The translations under genes and the position numbers were made by a program. The notes below the pieces were generated by a model. It was not told the origin of the DNA and did not search any database. It saw only the letters and a program-made list of their open reading frames with translations. DNA of 64,000 nt. It comes from Acanthosoma haemorrhoidale (Eukaryota > Arthropoda > Insecta > Hemiptera > Acanthosomatidae). The DNA lies in NCBI GenBank assembly GCA_930367205.1, contig OV884014.1, positions 107,180,638-107,244,637 on the forward strand, in the 5' to 3' direction. Of the stretch, positions 22,743-34,794 are shown one piece after another. Position 1 is the first letter of the stretch. Each line of letters begins with the position of its first letter.

Positions 22743-24125
22743 GTGATACGTCCCCGGGGTCCTGTTGCTGGTAACATTCTCATTTTTAAACAGAGTGTCA
22801 ATGACCCCATTACTAAAATAATCTTTACAGAGTCGCCCTCGGCATGCACTTCGTGCATTCTGTGGGCTGGTCTGTACATTTGCGGCTTCAGTCTAGCTAG
22901 CCTGCTGCCAGAACAGACTACATAGTCGGTCACCTCTCACTTGAACAGAATGAACATCCAATATCGATGGTTCGCCCACCTCGAGTGCTTTGTTGTTTTT
23001 GCCCTTACGTTCATCGACACGGCAATGTACCTACTGGTCTAGGCTAGCCATCTGACAAATCTCTCTCCTTGTGTCGAATTTCTTCAATCTAATATTCTCC
23101 TACCTGTTTAGCGTCCAGATCAGCAATCCAAAAAATATGAGGAGATCGTTGCCTGTTCTCAAACGCTGTTCGAAATAGTTGACGATATCAGTCATCTGTA
23201 CAAGCTTCCTATATTATTGACAATTTTTTTTTTTTTTTCTTTCATAGCCCATTTAAATTTACAGATAATTATCTATAATTATAGAACTTCAGGTGAATCT
23301 ATTTACAAATTATTTTGTATTTCCTCTAGCATCGCTACATTATGTACAGGTTTTGTTATTTTATAGAAATTATATAATGGAATAAACAAGTACAATGATA
23401 TACATTATACGTGACTGGACTAAACTGACTAATAAAGGTGATGGGGCTCACCTTTTTGATCAACTTTAAAACTAACTTACATACTACTTCTTATCCTAAT
23501 TTTTCCCCGACAGTCTATTGCCATCGATGCGGGAGGGTTGGTGGGGTCATAGTGTTAAACACTGGATTTGTCAGGTGCTGCAACGAGTCAAAAAAACTTA
23601 ATGTGTCTCCGGCGGATGAACTCACCCACCGACGGCATACCAAGCAGCGGGTGCAGGTCAGCGTTCTTCAACCTCTCGAAAGAGGGTATGTCGGACCACT
23701 TTTCGCATGATCCCATTCTGGAAGTGTTTGAGACATTTGGCTGTATTGTCAGTCAATTGAGTAAATAGCGGGGCACCGCACAACAGAGCTGACCATTGAC
23801 AATTAGCTGGCTTATCCTCATTTAACATTTCTTTTTGTTTTATATAACAAAATTCCGGGAATGCTCTCGTTGAATTTGATGAGTTTTTTAGCCGAAAAAT
23901 TTCACGAGCACTTCTATTGAATAATTGTGAAGGATATATTTCGTCAACTCCTGGGCAATGTGAGTAATCATTGTTGAGCTAGTCGTTAGTGATTGCGATT
24001 GAAGTAGAAAACCAATTAAACACCCATAACGGAAGGAGAGGTTGTATTTACATTGCATCGGGCTCGATGAGATGGCTTTTACAGATAGTCACTTCATCCC
24101 AATTGATAATTATCTCATTTGCTCA
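22743..24125 (+). pseudogene. Gustatory receptor pseudogene (three decayed exons plus a LINE insertion)
   Basis: One plus-strand frame from 22743 to 23225 reads as a membrane protein with three stops, including LECFVVFALTFIDTAMYLL and YEEIVACSQTLFEIVDDISH. The frame is cut by a LINE at 23226-23804. It resumes exactly past the target duplication as LPILLTI-SWLILI, a TM5-like helix, and then the rest of exon 1 is deleted. 23892-23959 aligns over its whole length (68 against 69 nt) with exon 2 of the intact receptor at 41019-41087 and has one TGA. 24036-24125 aligns codon for codon (30 codons) with exon 3 at 41509-41598: ..FTDSHFIPIDNYLICS against FTACGYFTLDNSLICS. The exon 3 donor GT has become GG. 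No last exon was found. Confidence 0.75.
23226..23804 (-). mobile_element. 5'-truncated LINE inserted in the Gr pseudogene, with a 10-bp target duplication
   Basis: The minus-strand copy starts with its poly(A) (plus-strand T run at 23224-23239) and matches about 27640-28110. It carries the C-terminal coding piece with SPADELTHRRHTKQR in a shadow frame. ATTGACAATT occurs at 23216-23225 and again at 23795-23804, a target-site duplication typical of target-primed insertion. Confidence 0.85.
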
Positions 24126-24184
24126 GGGAATTTATTTTTATTTAATTATTTGTTTACATTGCTATTCAATCAATCAATTTTATT

Positions 24185-24420
24185 AAGATAAAATTACAAT
24201 CTGCCTTTTATTAGGCAATGAGTAATTGAGATAAATGTTATCGTTCATGCCATATTTACAATTCATCATTCACTCGCTCATTCATACAATATTTACAAAC
24301 AGCCCAGAGGCCCCCCAAGTCCGAGTCGCATGCGAGGGAGGAAGCGGAGTCTTGGGGAGTCCCCCACGCTCCTACGTCAGCCGCGTCACAGGATAAGATA
24401 AGGATAAGGATAAGAAAAAT
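24185..24420 (-). repeat. Inverted copy of the dispersed tail repeat plus a GC-rich segment
   Basis: The reverse complement contains ACATTTATCTCAAT, CCTAATAA and CAGATTGTAATTTTA, as at 58785-58870. Next to it at 24300-24385 is a GC-rich block with an imperfect hairpin (CCCCAAG against CTTGGGG), and then a short AAGGAT repeat. It is probably one transposon 3' region. Confidence 0.4.
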
Positions 24421-26768
24421 GTTCTTTTATCGAAGTTATAGTGATAATAATAACAGATAATATTTGGATGTAAAAATATATTAGTGAATAGTTAAGGGAG
24501 GAGTAGGATTGTTAGTGCAGTAAGTTACTAAAACATTTCTGGAAGACAATTTTTGAATTATCGTTTTTTGTTAAAGATGATTCCACTGTAACTCGTCTGT
24601 GTCATGCACTCGACTGGTAAGCTTGGGATTGCAGATAATTACATCTAGAGGAATAATTCGTTAAATAAATACAAAACAGTTAATGGTTTTGCGATAAGAT
24701 ATTTTAACTTGATTTTTTGTGAATAAACGCAAAAATTAATGTTAAATGTTGTAGACAGAATCTTGTTGTTAATGGAATATCAATCAAACAAGTTAGATAG
24801 TGGTGGATTTGGAGAAGAGCAGAAAATGATAAAGACGAGAGAAAGCTAAGAGTAAGGTTAAAGAGAAAAGATCGAAGGACTAAATATTCGGGTCTAATGG
24901 AAGGAAATTGCCATTCTGACCACGCATAGGGATTTAAAATTCGAGTTCCTCAAAAAATGGAAGAAAATCGTTGTATTTTAACTTGAATGAAGATTGTTGA
25001 GGAGGTGAGGATAGCACACTGCATCACCGGAGCAGTAAACAGATAAGGACCGTTTGCGCGATTGTTGCAAAAGGAGATAAGGAGAAGCTTTATGCTGGAT
25101 ATGGATCATCTAGCGAATTCAGAAACATGTCCATTCCAAGTTAGCCATTCATCTTAGACTAGACCTAGGTTTTTGACGGACGAGGAATATTGGGTGCCTC
25201 TGGACCGAAGGGGATAAGTGGTTAAGGTCAATTCGGCACGATGGTGTATATAAAGCTGTGTCCTTAGTAAATAGGGACCTCATTTTTTTCGGATGCGTTG
25301 GTAAATCCAAGACAAACAGATTAAATAAAATAAGTTATATATACCGGATTCTTGCGGAAGCTGGATACATGAGGGAATATGGTATGTTGGAGGTGGATGT
25401 GTTCATTGGATATAGAACCGTTTATAGTATATTGACGATAGAAGAATATAGAACTATACGATGGCTTTAAGTTACTTAAGCTGCAATATCCCAAATGTCT
25501 GGGACCCCTTGAAAGGATGGATGACGTGAGGGCTACAAAGAGGAAGTTTGAAAGAACGCCAGTCGGAGTAAGAAAAAGAGGATGTTGGAGGAGATGCAGC
25601 TGTAGATCTGTCATCCTCCCGCAAGAAGAAGGCTGGCTGAGGTGGACATTGAGGGCAAAGGCAGCTGCATGCACCTTTTGCGCAAGTGGAAGGATAAGAA
25701 AAACATTTGTAATAAGAATAGAGGATCACACAAGGCATCATGTAAAATGGATTCAGGGGAACGAATGATATTTCTAGGAAGAGAGAAACCATATAGTATA
25801 TACTGGTTAACATTGTCGCAACAAAATAATTAGTGGTTGGCATTATAACATTTTAATCTAAGCTCTTAGAGACATTCGGAGTCTAACCTAAACCTAAGTT
25901 GCCATGGAAAATGCTTAATTAAATTTGTAGGCCATAAAAGAGGAATGCCTTGTCTTTATAATGAACAGTTTTCTTCTTCTTCCGCGGCACCACAGGCCAA
26001 AGCGAGCCTCCTTGGACACACAACTTGGACCACAACAGCTTTCTTGGAAATATTGTTCAGGCATCTTTTTCCCTCTGTACGCCATAGCGGTTTCTAAAGT
26101 ATGGCTATGTTATCATCCTCACATGACGAGCATCCAATTCAAATGTACCTCACCGTATTCAGTTCACCATACACTCATAAAGCGCCATGATATTCCTTCT
26201 TTCTAGTAGTTCCACTCTTCCTCTGCTGGCCCATAATTATTCAATGGATTTCCCGGGGATTATACGAGGGCTAGGCATCTCCATATGCACCTTGGTAGTT
26301 TTGTCTAGTTTACTTGCAGAAATCATGAATGACATGTAGAAAGAATCTGTCACGAGGACTCGATTCTTAACAAAAATTCCGTCTCCTTTTATTCACAGTT
26401 CGTATTTGTTCTACATACTATTACATCCTAACATATTGGTTAACATCCTAAATAAACCAATGGTGCCTCTGGTACATCATCAATATAGAAAATTCCTTAG
26501 AATATTCTTTAGTGAAGCGTCCTTGGCCGGTTCAATTCCCGATAATGGTGTATGACAATTGTAGAAGTATAGATTGTACATTCCACATTAGTCATTAGTC
26601 CACAATACACCTTCGGTAGACTCTCACTACCTTCCTGATTCCACCCGCCTCCTTTAGGCATTCCACACCCTATATCCTTCTCACACATCCTTCAAATGGG
26701 GGACTCCCCTTAGTGAAAGGCACTCATTAGCCCAAAATAATTTTCCTTTATTTTAAGTTTGAGAGCTA
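24421..26768. other. No gene recognised
   Basis: Both strands around 25470-25840 are open for about 80-120 codons, with no recognisable family and no clear splice frame. A B-box-like motif (GGTTCAATTCCCGATAATGG) lies at about 26530. Otherwise nothing is seen. Confidence 0.35.
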
Positions 26769-26789
26769 AGAAAAAAAAAAAAAAAAAAA

Positions 26790-28115
26790 CATTAGTCATT
26801 TACAAACAAGCTATCTTGTTCCCGCTGCGCAAGCCCACAAAGAGAGGCGACCACCCAGCCCACTATCGCCCGATCAGTCTCCTCCCTCACATGGGGAAGA
26901 TTCTCGAAAAGATAATACTGAACTACCTGAAGGAGTTCTGTTCGGAAAATGCTATCATTCCGTACGAGCATACAGGTTTTCAGGCTCATCTGAGTACAGA
27001 ACATCCACTTGTGAAGGTACAGACGGAAGCCACCCTCGGTACCATGTTGGTTTCGTCCTTGAAGAACAGATCGGTGAGGGTACGGGTGGGTGATTGCCTC
27101 TCTAACCCATTCCCTCTGACTTGTGGAGTTCCTCAAGGTGCGGTTCTGTCTCCGGTTCTTTTCAGCATGTACACATCTGAAATTTTTGGGACAAACTATA
27201 AGAAAGCTACTGTAATCGCTTTCGCCAACGACATTGCAGTTTACAGCAGCAACATGAGTGCACAAAGAGCTCTTACACAGGCCGAGTCCGTTTGTAACGT
27301 TATCAGAGACAGACTGGACATGTTAAACATCAGTGTAAACGCCGGGAAGACCGACTGCGTAATCTTCTCCCTCCAAAAGGGAAAAAAATCCTTGCCAAAA
27401 TCGTATAGCATAGTGGGGCAAGAGAACTCACCAGCTTTCTCAATGCACTATTTGGGTATAAAAATGGATAGGTATCTCCATTTCTCTACTCATTTAAGTA
27501 ATGAAATAGAAAAAGTACGACAAAGGTCTTACTGGCTATAGCACTTGCTAACTTCACCCAACCCGTCGCTTCGTCTCAAATTGATGATATATAAATGTGT
27601 CCTCTGGCCAGCTCTGCTGTACGGTACCCCGCTATTTACCCACTTGACTGACAATACAGCCAAATGTCTCCAACATTTCCAGAATGGAATCATACGAAAA
27701 GCGGTCCGACATACCTCTTTTGAGAGGTTGAAGAACGCTGACCTGCACCCGTTGCTTGGTGTGCCGTCGGTGGGTGAGTCCATCCGCCGGAGACACATTA
27801 AGTTTTTTGACTCGTTGCAGCACCTGGCAAACCCAGTGTTTAACACTATGACCCCACCACCCCTTCCACATCGATGGCAACAGACTGTCAGGGAAAAATT
27901 ATGATAAGAATTAGTATGTAAGTTAGTTTTAAGGTTGATCAAAAAGTTGAGTCCAGTCACGTATAATGTATATCATTATACTTGTTTATTCATTATATAA
28001 TTTTTATAAAATAACAAAACATGTATATAATGTAGTGATGCTACAGGAAATACAAAATAATTTGTAAATAGGTTCACCTGAGGATCTATAATTATATATA
28101 ATTATCTGTTATGTC
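26790..28115 (+). pseudogene. LINE reverse transcriptase relic (RT active site FAND)
   Basis: The frame from about 26800 encodes RT block HYRPISLLPHMGKILEKII, then PLTCGVPQGAVLSPVLFSMY, then FANDIAVYSS and the thumb motif ISVNAGKTDC. A stop after SYWL and a frame change lead to LRLKLMIYKCVLWPALLYGT and NPVFNTMTPPPLPHRWQ. The region holding the first catalytic Asp (the AFDSV block, seen in the copy at 37880) is deleted, and the YXDD-equivalent is F-A-N-D, so it is inactive. An A-run at 26769-26789 precedes the element. The 3' UTR to about 28115 matches the insertion at 23226-23804. Confidence 0.85.
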
Positions 28116-30782
28116 GCCTGTTCTAGCTTGGAGTTGAGTAACAGCGAACAGTTATAGCGAAAGCAGGAATGTGATTCTTAACCTATTTGCCTACTGTGCA
28201 TTACATACATTTCAGTATCTGAGCAATGGCGTGCTTGCTTTCATTTACAGTTTTTTCTGTCCTGAAACCGAGAGTGACTAGAGGGTCAACGTAAATTTTC
28301 ACAGCTGAACAGTAATCGCTCGACGAAAAAGCATTTGATGATGTGCCTTGCAACGAGCACCTCTCCAGTAAGGTACTGGTGATGAGTGGAAGACAAATCA
28401 GGTCAACTTTTAACAGCCTAATAACTATTCTTGAGTGAGATGTACTGTTTAAAGTAAAGTCAAAAACTGATGATACATAATAATTACATTGGCAGGAGGA
28501 TTTTGTTTCATTGGATAAAATTAATTTTACTGGCTTGTGACTTCTTTCCCATGAATTATTCTTTTATTTGTTTTTTGAGTTAAAATGATATGATTACATT
28601 TTATATTACAAAGTTGCAGTGTACTTATTGACGAAATGAATAGCGTTTCTAAAAGGTTTGTCTGTTGCGAGATTAAAATAACTTAAAAAGAAGAATTTTA
28701 TTCGAATATTCATTTCTTTATAAACTGATCACGTTCAACATCTCAGGCCTTTATATGTACCTAAGTTGCCTTAACATAAGTATGTTCTAAAAGTCTGGAA
28801 GCAGTCCAAGTTTATTACTAGGCCTAATATTTATAAGTAATAAAAAAAAGTAATAGAGATTCTTTTTTTTGATCACATAAATATGTAACTGAAAACGTGA
28901 AATATGTGAATGAAAATGAGAAATATATATATAAAAATTAAATGCTATTACTATAAGTTCAGTGATCAAAATTTTATAAAGACAACAAATATTTTTAAAT
29001 CTTAGCAGAAACCAAATGTTTAAGGGAAACATGATTAAATAAGAAAGAAAGAGAAAAACAGAATGATATAAAGTAAATGAGACTACATAAATGTTGACAC
29101 TTTGGAAATAAAAAGCTAGGTGCGCCGGTCAGCCTTTTTTTAAAGATAAATATAGAAACTTAGTTATTGAAAAATGTTTAAAACCTCAATTTCAACTAGA
29201 GACTATGTCCTAGCCCATCGTACATTGGACTTAAGAATTAGCAGGACGCTCCTCCAGACTCAGTTTTCCCCCACCACTTTATCTTTAATTTAACTCTGTT
29301 TTCTCCCGGTCGTCTTCAGTTTTTTAATGACACAGTAGATAACAGTGATGCTGCTAAGACAAGGCTTTAATGTCCTTATTGTGGGGGTTAAGAAAACGGC
29401 GTTTGTCCAAATGTCCGCCAGTTCATTATTCAAGGTAGGTTTATTCATCAATGATTTGTGTTTTTGAGTGACACCATCTGCCCCATCTTGTTATTACTGG
29501 TCGAGTTGGCAAGCCCGTCTTCTTTCAAACCTGTTTTGAGATCATCTCAGATTTTCGTCAAGGTTTCCATATTCCATTTAAAATTACTTAGTAATCAGTT
29601 TTCCCATACACGCCTTTTCTTAGGTATTTTTCTACCAGTATACCTTTCCAAGAAATCCTTGAAAGTTGACTCACCTGATGTGCAATTAATTTAAGATGCA
29701 GTTAAGAAAGTTTGCTGAAACCTTGACTACCTTGTTTTCTTTTTTTTTTTGCCATAACAACGCTCTGAACAGCATGGAAACGATTGTCAGTCGAAACTGG
29801 TTCAACGCATCACGAACAATATCAAGTTCCCGCATCACTATTAAATGTTTCTTCAGGAAATTCACTTGGTCTCTTGTTTTCCCTGGCAGTTTTGGCATTG
29901 TTCCCCAACCACTTTTTCACTTTCAAATTTACTTATAACAGTAAAGTAATCGATAGTTGAGCAATTATTTTGATCTATGGGAAAATATGTAAATACATAT
30001 AAATCCAGCCCTACTTATTACCTATTACCCTACTTATATCACCAATCGAGATGTATGTACATAAATTAAGGTCTTTCTTAATCAGTTGTTTATAAGCAAA
30101 TAGCCTTTTGCTGCAGATAATATCCACAGCTACAAACGTATTTAGTGATATTGCTGCAAATTAGTAATGGTCCTTTTTCTGGCCATTAAGCAATGATGAA
30201 CACACTCATACTTCCTTCCTTACATGATTATCACACTGGTAATAAACTATGTATTTATGCATGAACTCTATTTAAGGCACTTAATGCTTTAATTTTCAAG
30301 AACCGTCTACACCTTTCACAGAAGTGAAAAATATACACATAATCACATTATCACATTAAATAATGGTATATTTAAATCACATTAAATTTACTGTCTCTTA
30401 TAATGGTGCTTTTTCCTAAATTACGAAATTATTGCAACCCTGCTCCACAAGATATTATTTTATTTATGATGAACATAAGGATTCATCAATGATGTAACAT
30501 TGAGTACATATGATGACTTTCGTTTATTGAACTAAGTTTTATATGTGGGGATCGATAGTGTAAACATGTAGGACAAAATACCTGTGAATTCAATGAGGGG
30601 TATAGGTTTCGTTGTCACTTCCAGCAAGTTGGAGAATGGAAACATTGAACATTGTTTTTGTTTTTCTTCGATACATTTATAATCTATTAGCCTGAGCACA
30701 TACAAACAGTAAATATTATCATAATCGACCACTATGTGGAAGTAAGAGCCATCGACCTAGCACGTGAACAGTATGCCGTGTC
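28116..30782. other. No gene recognised upstream of the second Gr
   Basis: AT-rich. Between about 29200 and 29940 both strands have open pieces (on the minus strand, KLPGKTRDQVNFLKKHLIVM), possibly a decayed transposon I cannot name. The 5' flank of the receptor exon at 30783 shows no clear promoter motif. Confidence 0.35.
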
Positions 30783-31589
30783 ATGTCACAGACCAAAGAA
30801 GAGCTCGAGGCCATCTTCCGATTGTCCAGGCTATTGGGTGCCTTCCCTTTGGGTAGCAACAACTCAACGTCTATCTGACAGCTCCTGTGGTGTATCTGTG
30901 CCCACCTTATTTCCATCGTTATCTCCTCTGCCTGTTTTTTGTTCCCACCTCCAGTCTTCAATAAGGAAGGGGTACGGATCAGAAGAATCAGCAAGATGGT
31001 TCTCAGCTACTTGACCAATGCGTTCAGTCTGATCCAGCTATTGCGGAAGAGGTCCCGAATACTCTCCATCGGGTTGGAGTCCGCTCGCCTTGAAGAAAAC
31101 TTACGTTCCCAGGGGACGGAGTGGCGATGGAAGAGAGGGTGGAAGTGCTACCATTTGTACCCGGTACTTTATGTCATCATGTACCTCATTCAGGGCGCAG
31201 TCAACGGTTCCGCCAGCGGTCAGTTTTTTGACACATTAGCCATAACCTCCTACCCACCGATTCTTATCTTTCTCAGTACTTGCATCCAGTTCTTAGACCT
31301 TGCATCAATGGTGGTCTCTCTCCAAGAACACTGCTTACTTCTTCGTGACATAGGTTCGCAGGTGAAGTACCAGACAGTTGTCAAGTCTTTGTGGGAGTCC
31401 ATTAACGACGTGTACGGCCCTGTGAAACTGATTTACTGCATTAACACCTTTGTGTTCGTCATCTCCACTATGTACTTTGAGCTGATTAAGTCCGCTAGAA
31501 AGACTGAAATCTCGCAATTCATGTGGGTCGCGACCTACTCATGGCCTCTTGTTCTTACCATCATGGCTTGCAGTAAGGTTTCAGAAAAG
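30783..31589 (+). CDS. Gustatory receptor, large first exon with one in-frame TGA
   Basis: From ATG 30783 the frame gives the typical Gr start AIFRLSRLLGAFPLG (compare KIFRLSRVLGTFPFG at 40100). It meets TGA at 30876-30878 and then runs open for 237 codons to a donor, SEK followed by GTAATC, in phase 0. Hydrophobic helices are visible (for example YPVLYVIMYLIQGAV, ILIFLSTCIQFLDLASMVV, LIYCINTFVFVISTMYF). The layout matches the first exon of the complete receptor (269 against 275 codons). The TGA aligns with an Arg in that gene, consistent with a CGA-to-TGA change, and the next base is C. No exons 2-4 of its own were found in the following 8.5 kb. It is either a young pseudogene, a readthrough allele, or an alternative first exon spliced to 41019 onward. 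Confidence 0.75.
30876..30878 (+). other. In-frame TGA stop in the Gr first exon
   Basis: Codon 32 of the receptor frame is TGA followed by CAG. TGA-C is the most readthrough-prone stop context known in eukaryotes. The frame stays open for 237 codons afterwards. Confidence 0.85.
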
Positions 31590-32192
31590 GTAATCTAATA
31601 ATTTAATAACTTATCTCTAATTAGCATCAACAAATAATGAAAACCTTCGAATGATTCCAAATGGTAAAAAGAAGCATTACAAAATAATGTTCGTTATGTA
31701 TTTATCCTAAATTGGGTTGAGAAGGTTTCCATTATAAAGAGCGTTGTCTGCACGTTTTTTACATCAGCAGCATTTAAAATAACAGGATGTGTTTCAAACT
31801 ATCATAAGATACGGTGCAAAGTATAATATGCTTATTTGTTATCACACGCTTAAGGCAAGTAAGTGTTTTATAGAACTAAAATTCTAAATACATTAAAAAT
31901 CACTTTTTCGCATTAAAATGAACACGTATGGTAATAAATATATCTTGATATTAACTAATATCTAAGTTTCCCAAACCTGTTTCGTATAAATTTCATAAAG
32001 GTCGACATGGTATAAAGGAAAGAATCGGTAAAGATTGGTTGACGCCTAAATAATGAAGTAGGACAGGACCGTGACATCCATCCCTTCAAACATAGGAGTG
32101 ACTGGAGGTATCCGAGCTTGAATTGTAAAAAGTGAGTGTAACAATATATCCAAGAGAAGTGAGCAGCCAACTCGAATCTGGGTAAAGGCTGG

Positions 32193-32770
32193 TGTCGGGG
32201 TCGGATAACTAAGTATCCCCAAAGTGGAGAGGAGACGCCCGCCGCGGGCTAGGGTCACTACATCCTCAGGGTCTTTCCCTGGCCACCGGCCTAGTCGGCG
32301 GGCAGCCTAATTCGCTTTGATCTGACTCCATAAGATCTTTAGAAGGTGTGTGCCCCGACAAAGCACTATGTTCAGGAGAAGAGGTACAGGGTAGGTTTAT
32401 AGATAGTTTATGTGGTCTTGGAATGACCACGAATTTACACTCGGTATCTAAGGGTAGGCGAAAACCATCAGGATCCCAAAGGCGAGTGTGAACCGGAGAG
32501 AGGCAGACTGGATTGTCGTGGGAGACACTACTGGTAAGTTTGTAGGACCACGGCAACCGTCGTCCGCGAGGGAGAGGTCTCTCCTAAGGAGGTGCTAGTT
32601 TTAGCAAAACGAAGGCAGAGATTCCCTCTAGGAAGGTGTAGGGTCTGACAACGCCGGATTAAAACATAGCGAGGTTAGGAGAGAGAGAGAGAGAGATGCA
32701 GGGGTAGTTGAATGAGAAGACCATGGTTTTGAGTAGAGCAGCAAGCGCCAGTGCAGAGAGAGGAAGTGTT
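32193..32770 (-). repeat. Partial LTR of the repeated LTR family
   Basis: The reverse complement matches the 3' two-thirds of the LTRs at 34024 and 54374 (for example GTGAACCGGAGAGAGGCAG, CCACGAATTTACACTCGGTA and the end near GTCGGGGTCG). Open frames in it are LTR sequence, not genes. Confidence 0.7.
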
Positions 32771-33045
32771 TTTTTTTTCCCCTAAACCCCTTTAAATTTT
32801 AATACAATGTGTAAAAATATGAACAAATAATCGACAAATTTTCTCCTCATTCTGCTATGCACAGATGCATTTGAAGGAGGTTGGGTTACATATATAAGAT
32901 TGAAGTTAAAAGGAAAATACATAAATACATTACAAGGTGATGGGGCTCACCTTCAATTTAAAAATGGAAGAAAAACTTACAAACTAAAACCTAAACCTAG
33001 AACCTAAGACTAAAGCGTTCCACCCGCGACAGCGTCTCCCGTGTG
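32771..33045 (-). mobile_element. 5'-truncated LINE tail
   Basis: The reverse complement matches 39480-39745 of the large LINE copy: the GAACCTAAGACTAAAGCG coding end, the GGTGATGGGGCTCACCTT motif and the 3' UTR, with a T-run at 32769-32780 as poly(A). Confidence 0.75.
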
Positions 33046-33236
33046 TAGAAGATCAAAAAAAAGAATGAATAAGGAGGTTAATGATATAACGTGATGGTTT
33101 GGTTTATTACTGGCTTTATTCTCCTCCTGATCCTCTATACACATATTACGGGTTTATTTACTTTAGGCTATGTGGTATTAGGCTTAACATTGCCGTACCA
33201 CTAGACACAACTTATATGGCTTATATAAGTAAACCA

Positions 33237-33239
<3 letters not shown>

Positions 33240-33288
<49 letters not shown>
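33240..33288. repeat. (TA)n microsatellite
   Basis: An uninterrupted run of TA dinucleotides, with more degenerate TA around it to about 33315. Confidence 0.95.
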
Positions 33289-33295
<7 letters not shown>

Positions 33296-33417
33296 TAATT
33301 ATATAAAAATATATATTAATTTGCCATTGAGGACAACCACCAAAAAGAAAACTGCAATATTATTGGTATGAGCTCAAATATATTATGAGAGTGAGAGAGA
33401 GGGGGGAGTGTGTGGGG

Positions 33418-33419
<2 letters not shown>

Positions 33420-33494
<75 letters not shown>
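33420..33494 (+). repeat. (GA)n microsatellite
   Basis: About 37 uninterrupted AG repeats between G-rich and GAGCGAGCG flanks. Open frames of alternating Arg-Glu or Ser-Leu here are repeat artefacts. Confidence 0.97.
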
Positions 33495-33497
<3 letters not shown>

Positions 33498-34023
33498 GAG
33501 CGAGCGCTGTCCTTCATTCAATGACAGCATCCAGGCAACGGAAGCAATCGTGTTCCAGGAGAGTGTGTCACTAACACCTCGAGTAGAAGGCCCGGCGTAC
33601 AAGAGCGGTCTTTTGTTCTTTGGCTTGTTCTGTTTTTGAACGGGAGGGTTGACTGTTGATGGAAGTAAGACGGGAAGGGACGCTGTTATCATCGCGGTCA
33701 TGTGAGCTGGGGTCTCTAACCCACACCTCAATTGAACACCTGATTTGCAGTTGCCATTGTCCAAGCACTCACGCGGTATCTCTCAAATAAGTTAGCCAAT
33801 TGGCTATCCATACTATTAACGGCACTTTAGGGTATCAAGTTTCCAAGTGTCCAATAGAAGCTTTTTTTATCTAGCTAAGGCTACCATTATCTATTGTCGT
33901 TCATATTCACGATCACAATTTATATTTTCAAAAGCTGATATTCTGACCAAATATCGATGGGGTTAAAATAAATTTAACAGTTAATTGACATTATAGAAAC
34001 AAATTGATTAGATTATTAGTGTG

Positions 34024-34700
34024 TGTAGCGACCGCTAACTACATAAGGTAAATCACCCTATACTCTATTGTATATATATTGTAAGCAAACGTAAATAACA
34101 TGAACTAAATGTATTATAGATGAAATGTAAATAAAATGAACAAATATAAATCATTGTAAATGTGAATTAATAAAAGGCGGAAGCCAACTAAGTCATGCGA
34201 GAAGGGTAAACAGATGTCAGTCATAGGTACCCGCAGGGCCTAAGCGCCAGTTGAGTGAGGTTACCCGCAGGTCATAAACAACCCTTTTGCAGCCTCTCTA
34301 CCCTCCAGGGGACAGGGCTGGCCGGGTAATTAGGCGTCGGCCGTGGGTATATCACCACATGTGTGGGAACCGACCGCAGGCCTAAGCAACCCTTACCAGC
34401 CTCTCCCAGTAGACAAGGCTGGGTAGGGTACTTAGGGCGGGCTTCTAGTCCTGTAAATTAGTCTCTCGTGACCTTTACTCGTTGACGCTTGGTTTCCGCT
34501 CGAACTCTGAAAACTTGACTAATTCTTTATGAAAAACCTCTGTATCTCTTCTCTTGAACATAGTGCATTATCGGGGCACATACCTATCAAAAATGGAGTC
34601 TGATAGTTACGCCGTCATGAAATGATTGTCCAGGTTATAAACTCGAACAATCCGCACTTGTCACCAGGGCTAGGGTGACCCCCCTAGTGACGACCCGACA
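34024..34700 (+). repeat. Solo LTR with 5-bp target duplication
   Basis: It starts TGTAGCGACCGCTAACTACA and ends GTGACGACCCGACA, so it has TG...CA ends. GTGTG flanks it on both sides (34019-34023 and 34701-34705). No internal coding region is attached, so it is a solo LTR left by recombination. It belongs to the same family as 43700-44525 and 54374-55265. Confidence 0.88.
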
Positions 34701-34794
34701 GTGTGTTTTTTGGCTCAAATTAAATCTCTCACATATGGGAAATGAAAACTAGTCCCAAATATAGGCTAATTGCATCTTAAAGGCCTTTCGTACA

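Noticed and set aside
22694..22933. Minus-strand frame opposite the Gr pseudogene
   Set aside because: The plus strand carries the receptor-like sequence; this is its shadow.
25472..25843. Overlapping open frames of 80-123 codons on both strands
   Set aside because: No recognisable motif, no splice support, and mutual overlap makes chance likely.
32266..32556. 96-codon minus-strand frame, with similar frames at 54857-55164 and 57234-57666
   Set aside because: All are LTR sequence of the same repeat family.
33385..33764. Arg-Glu and Ser-Leu repeat proteins
   Set aside because: Frames run through the (GA)n tract only.
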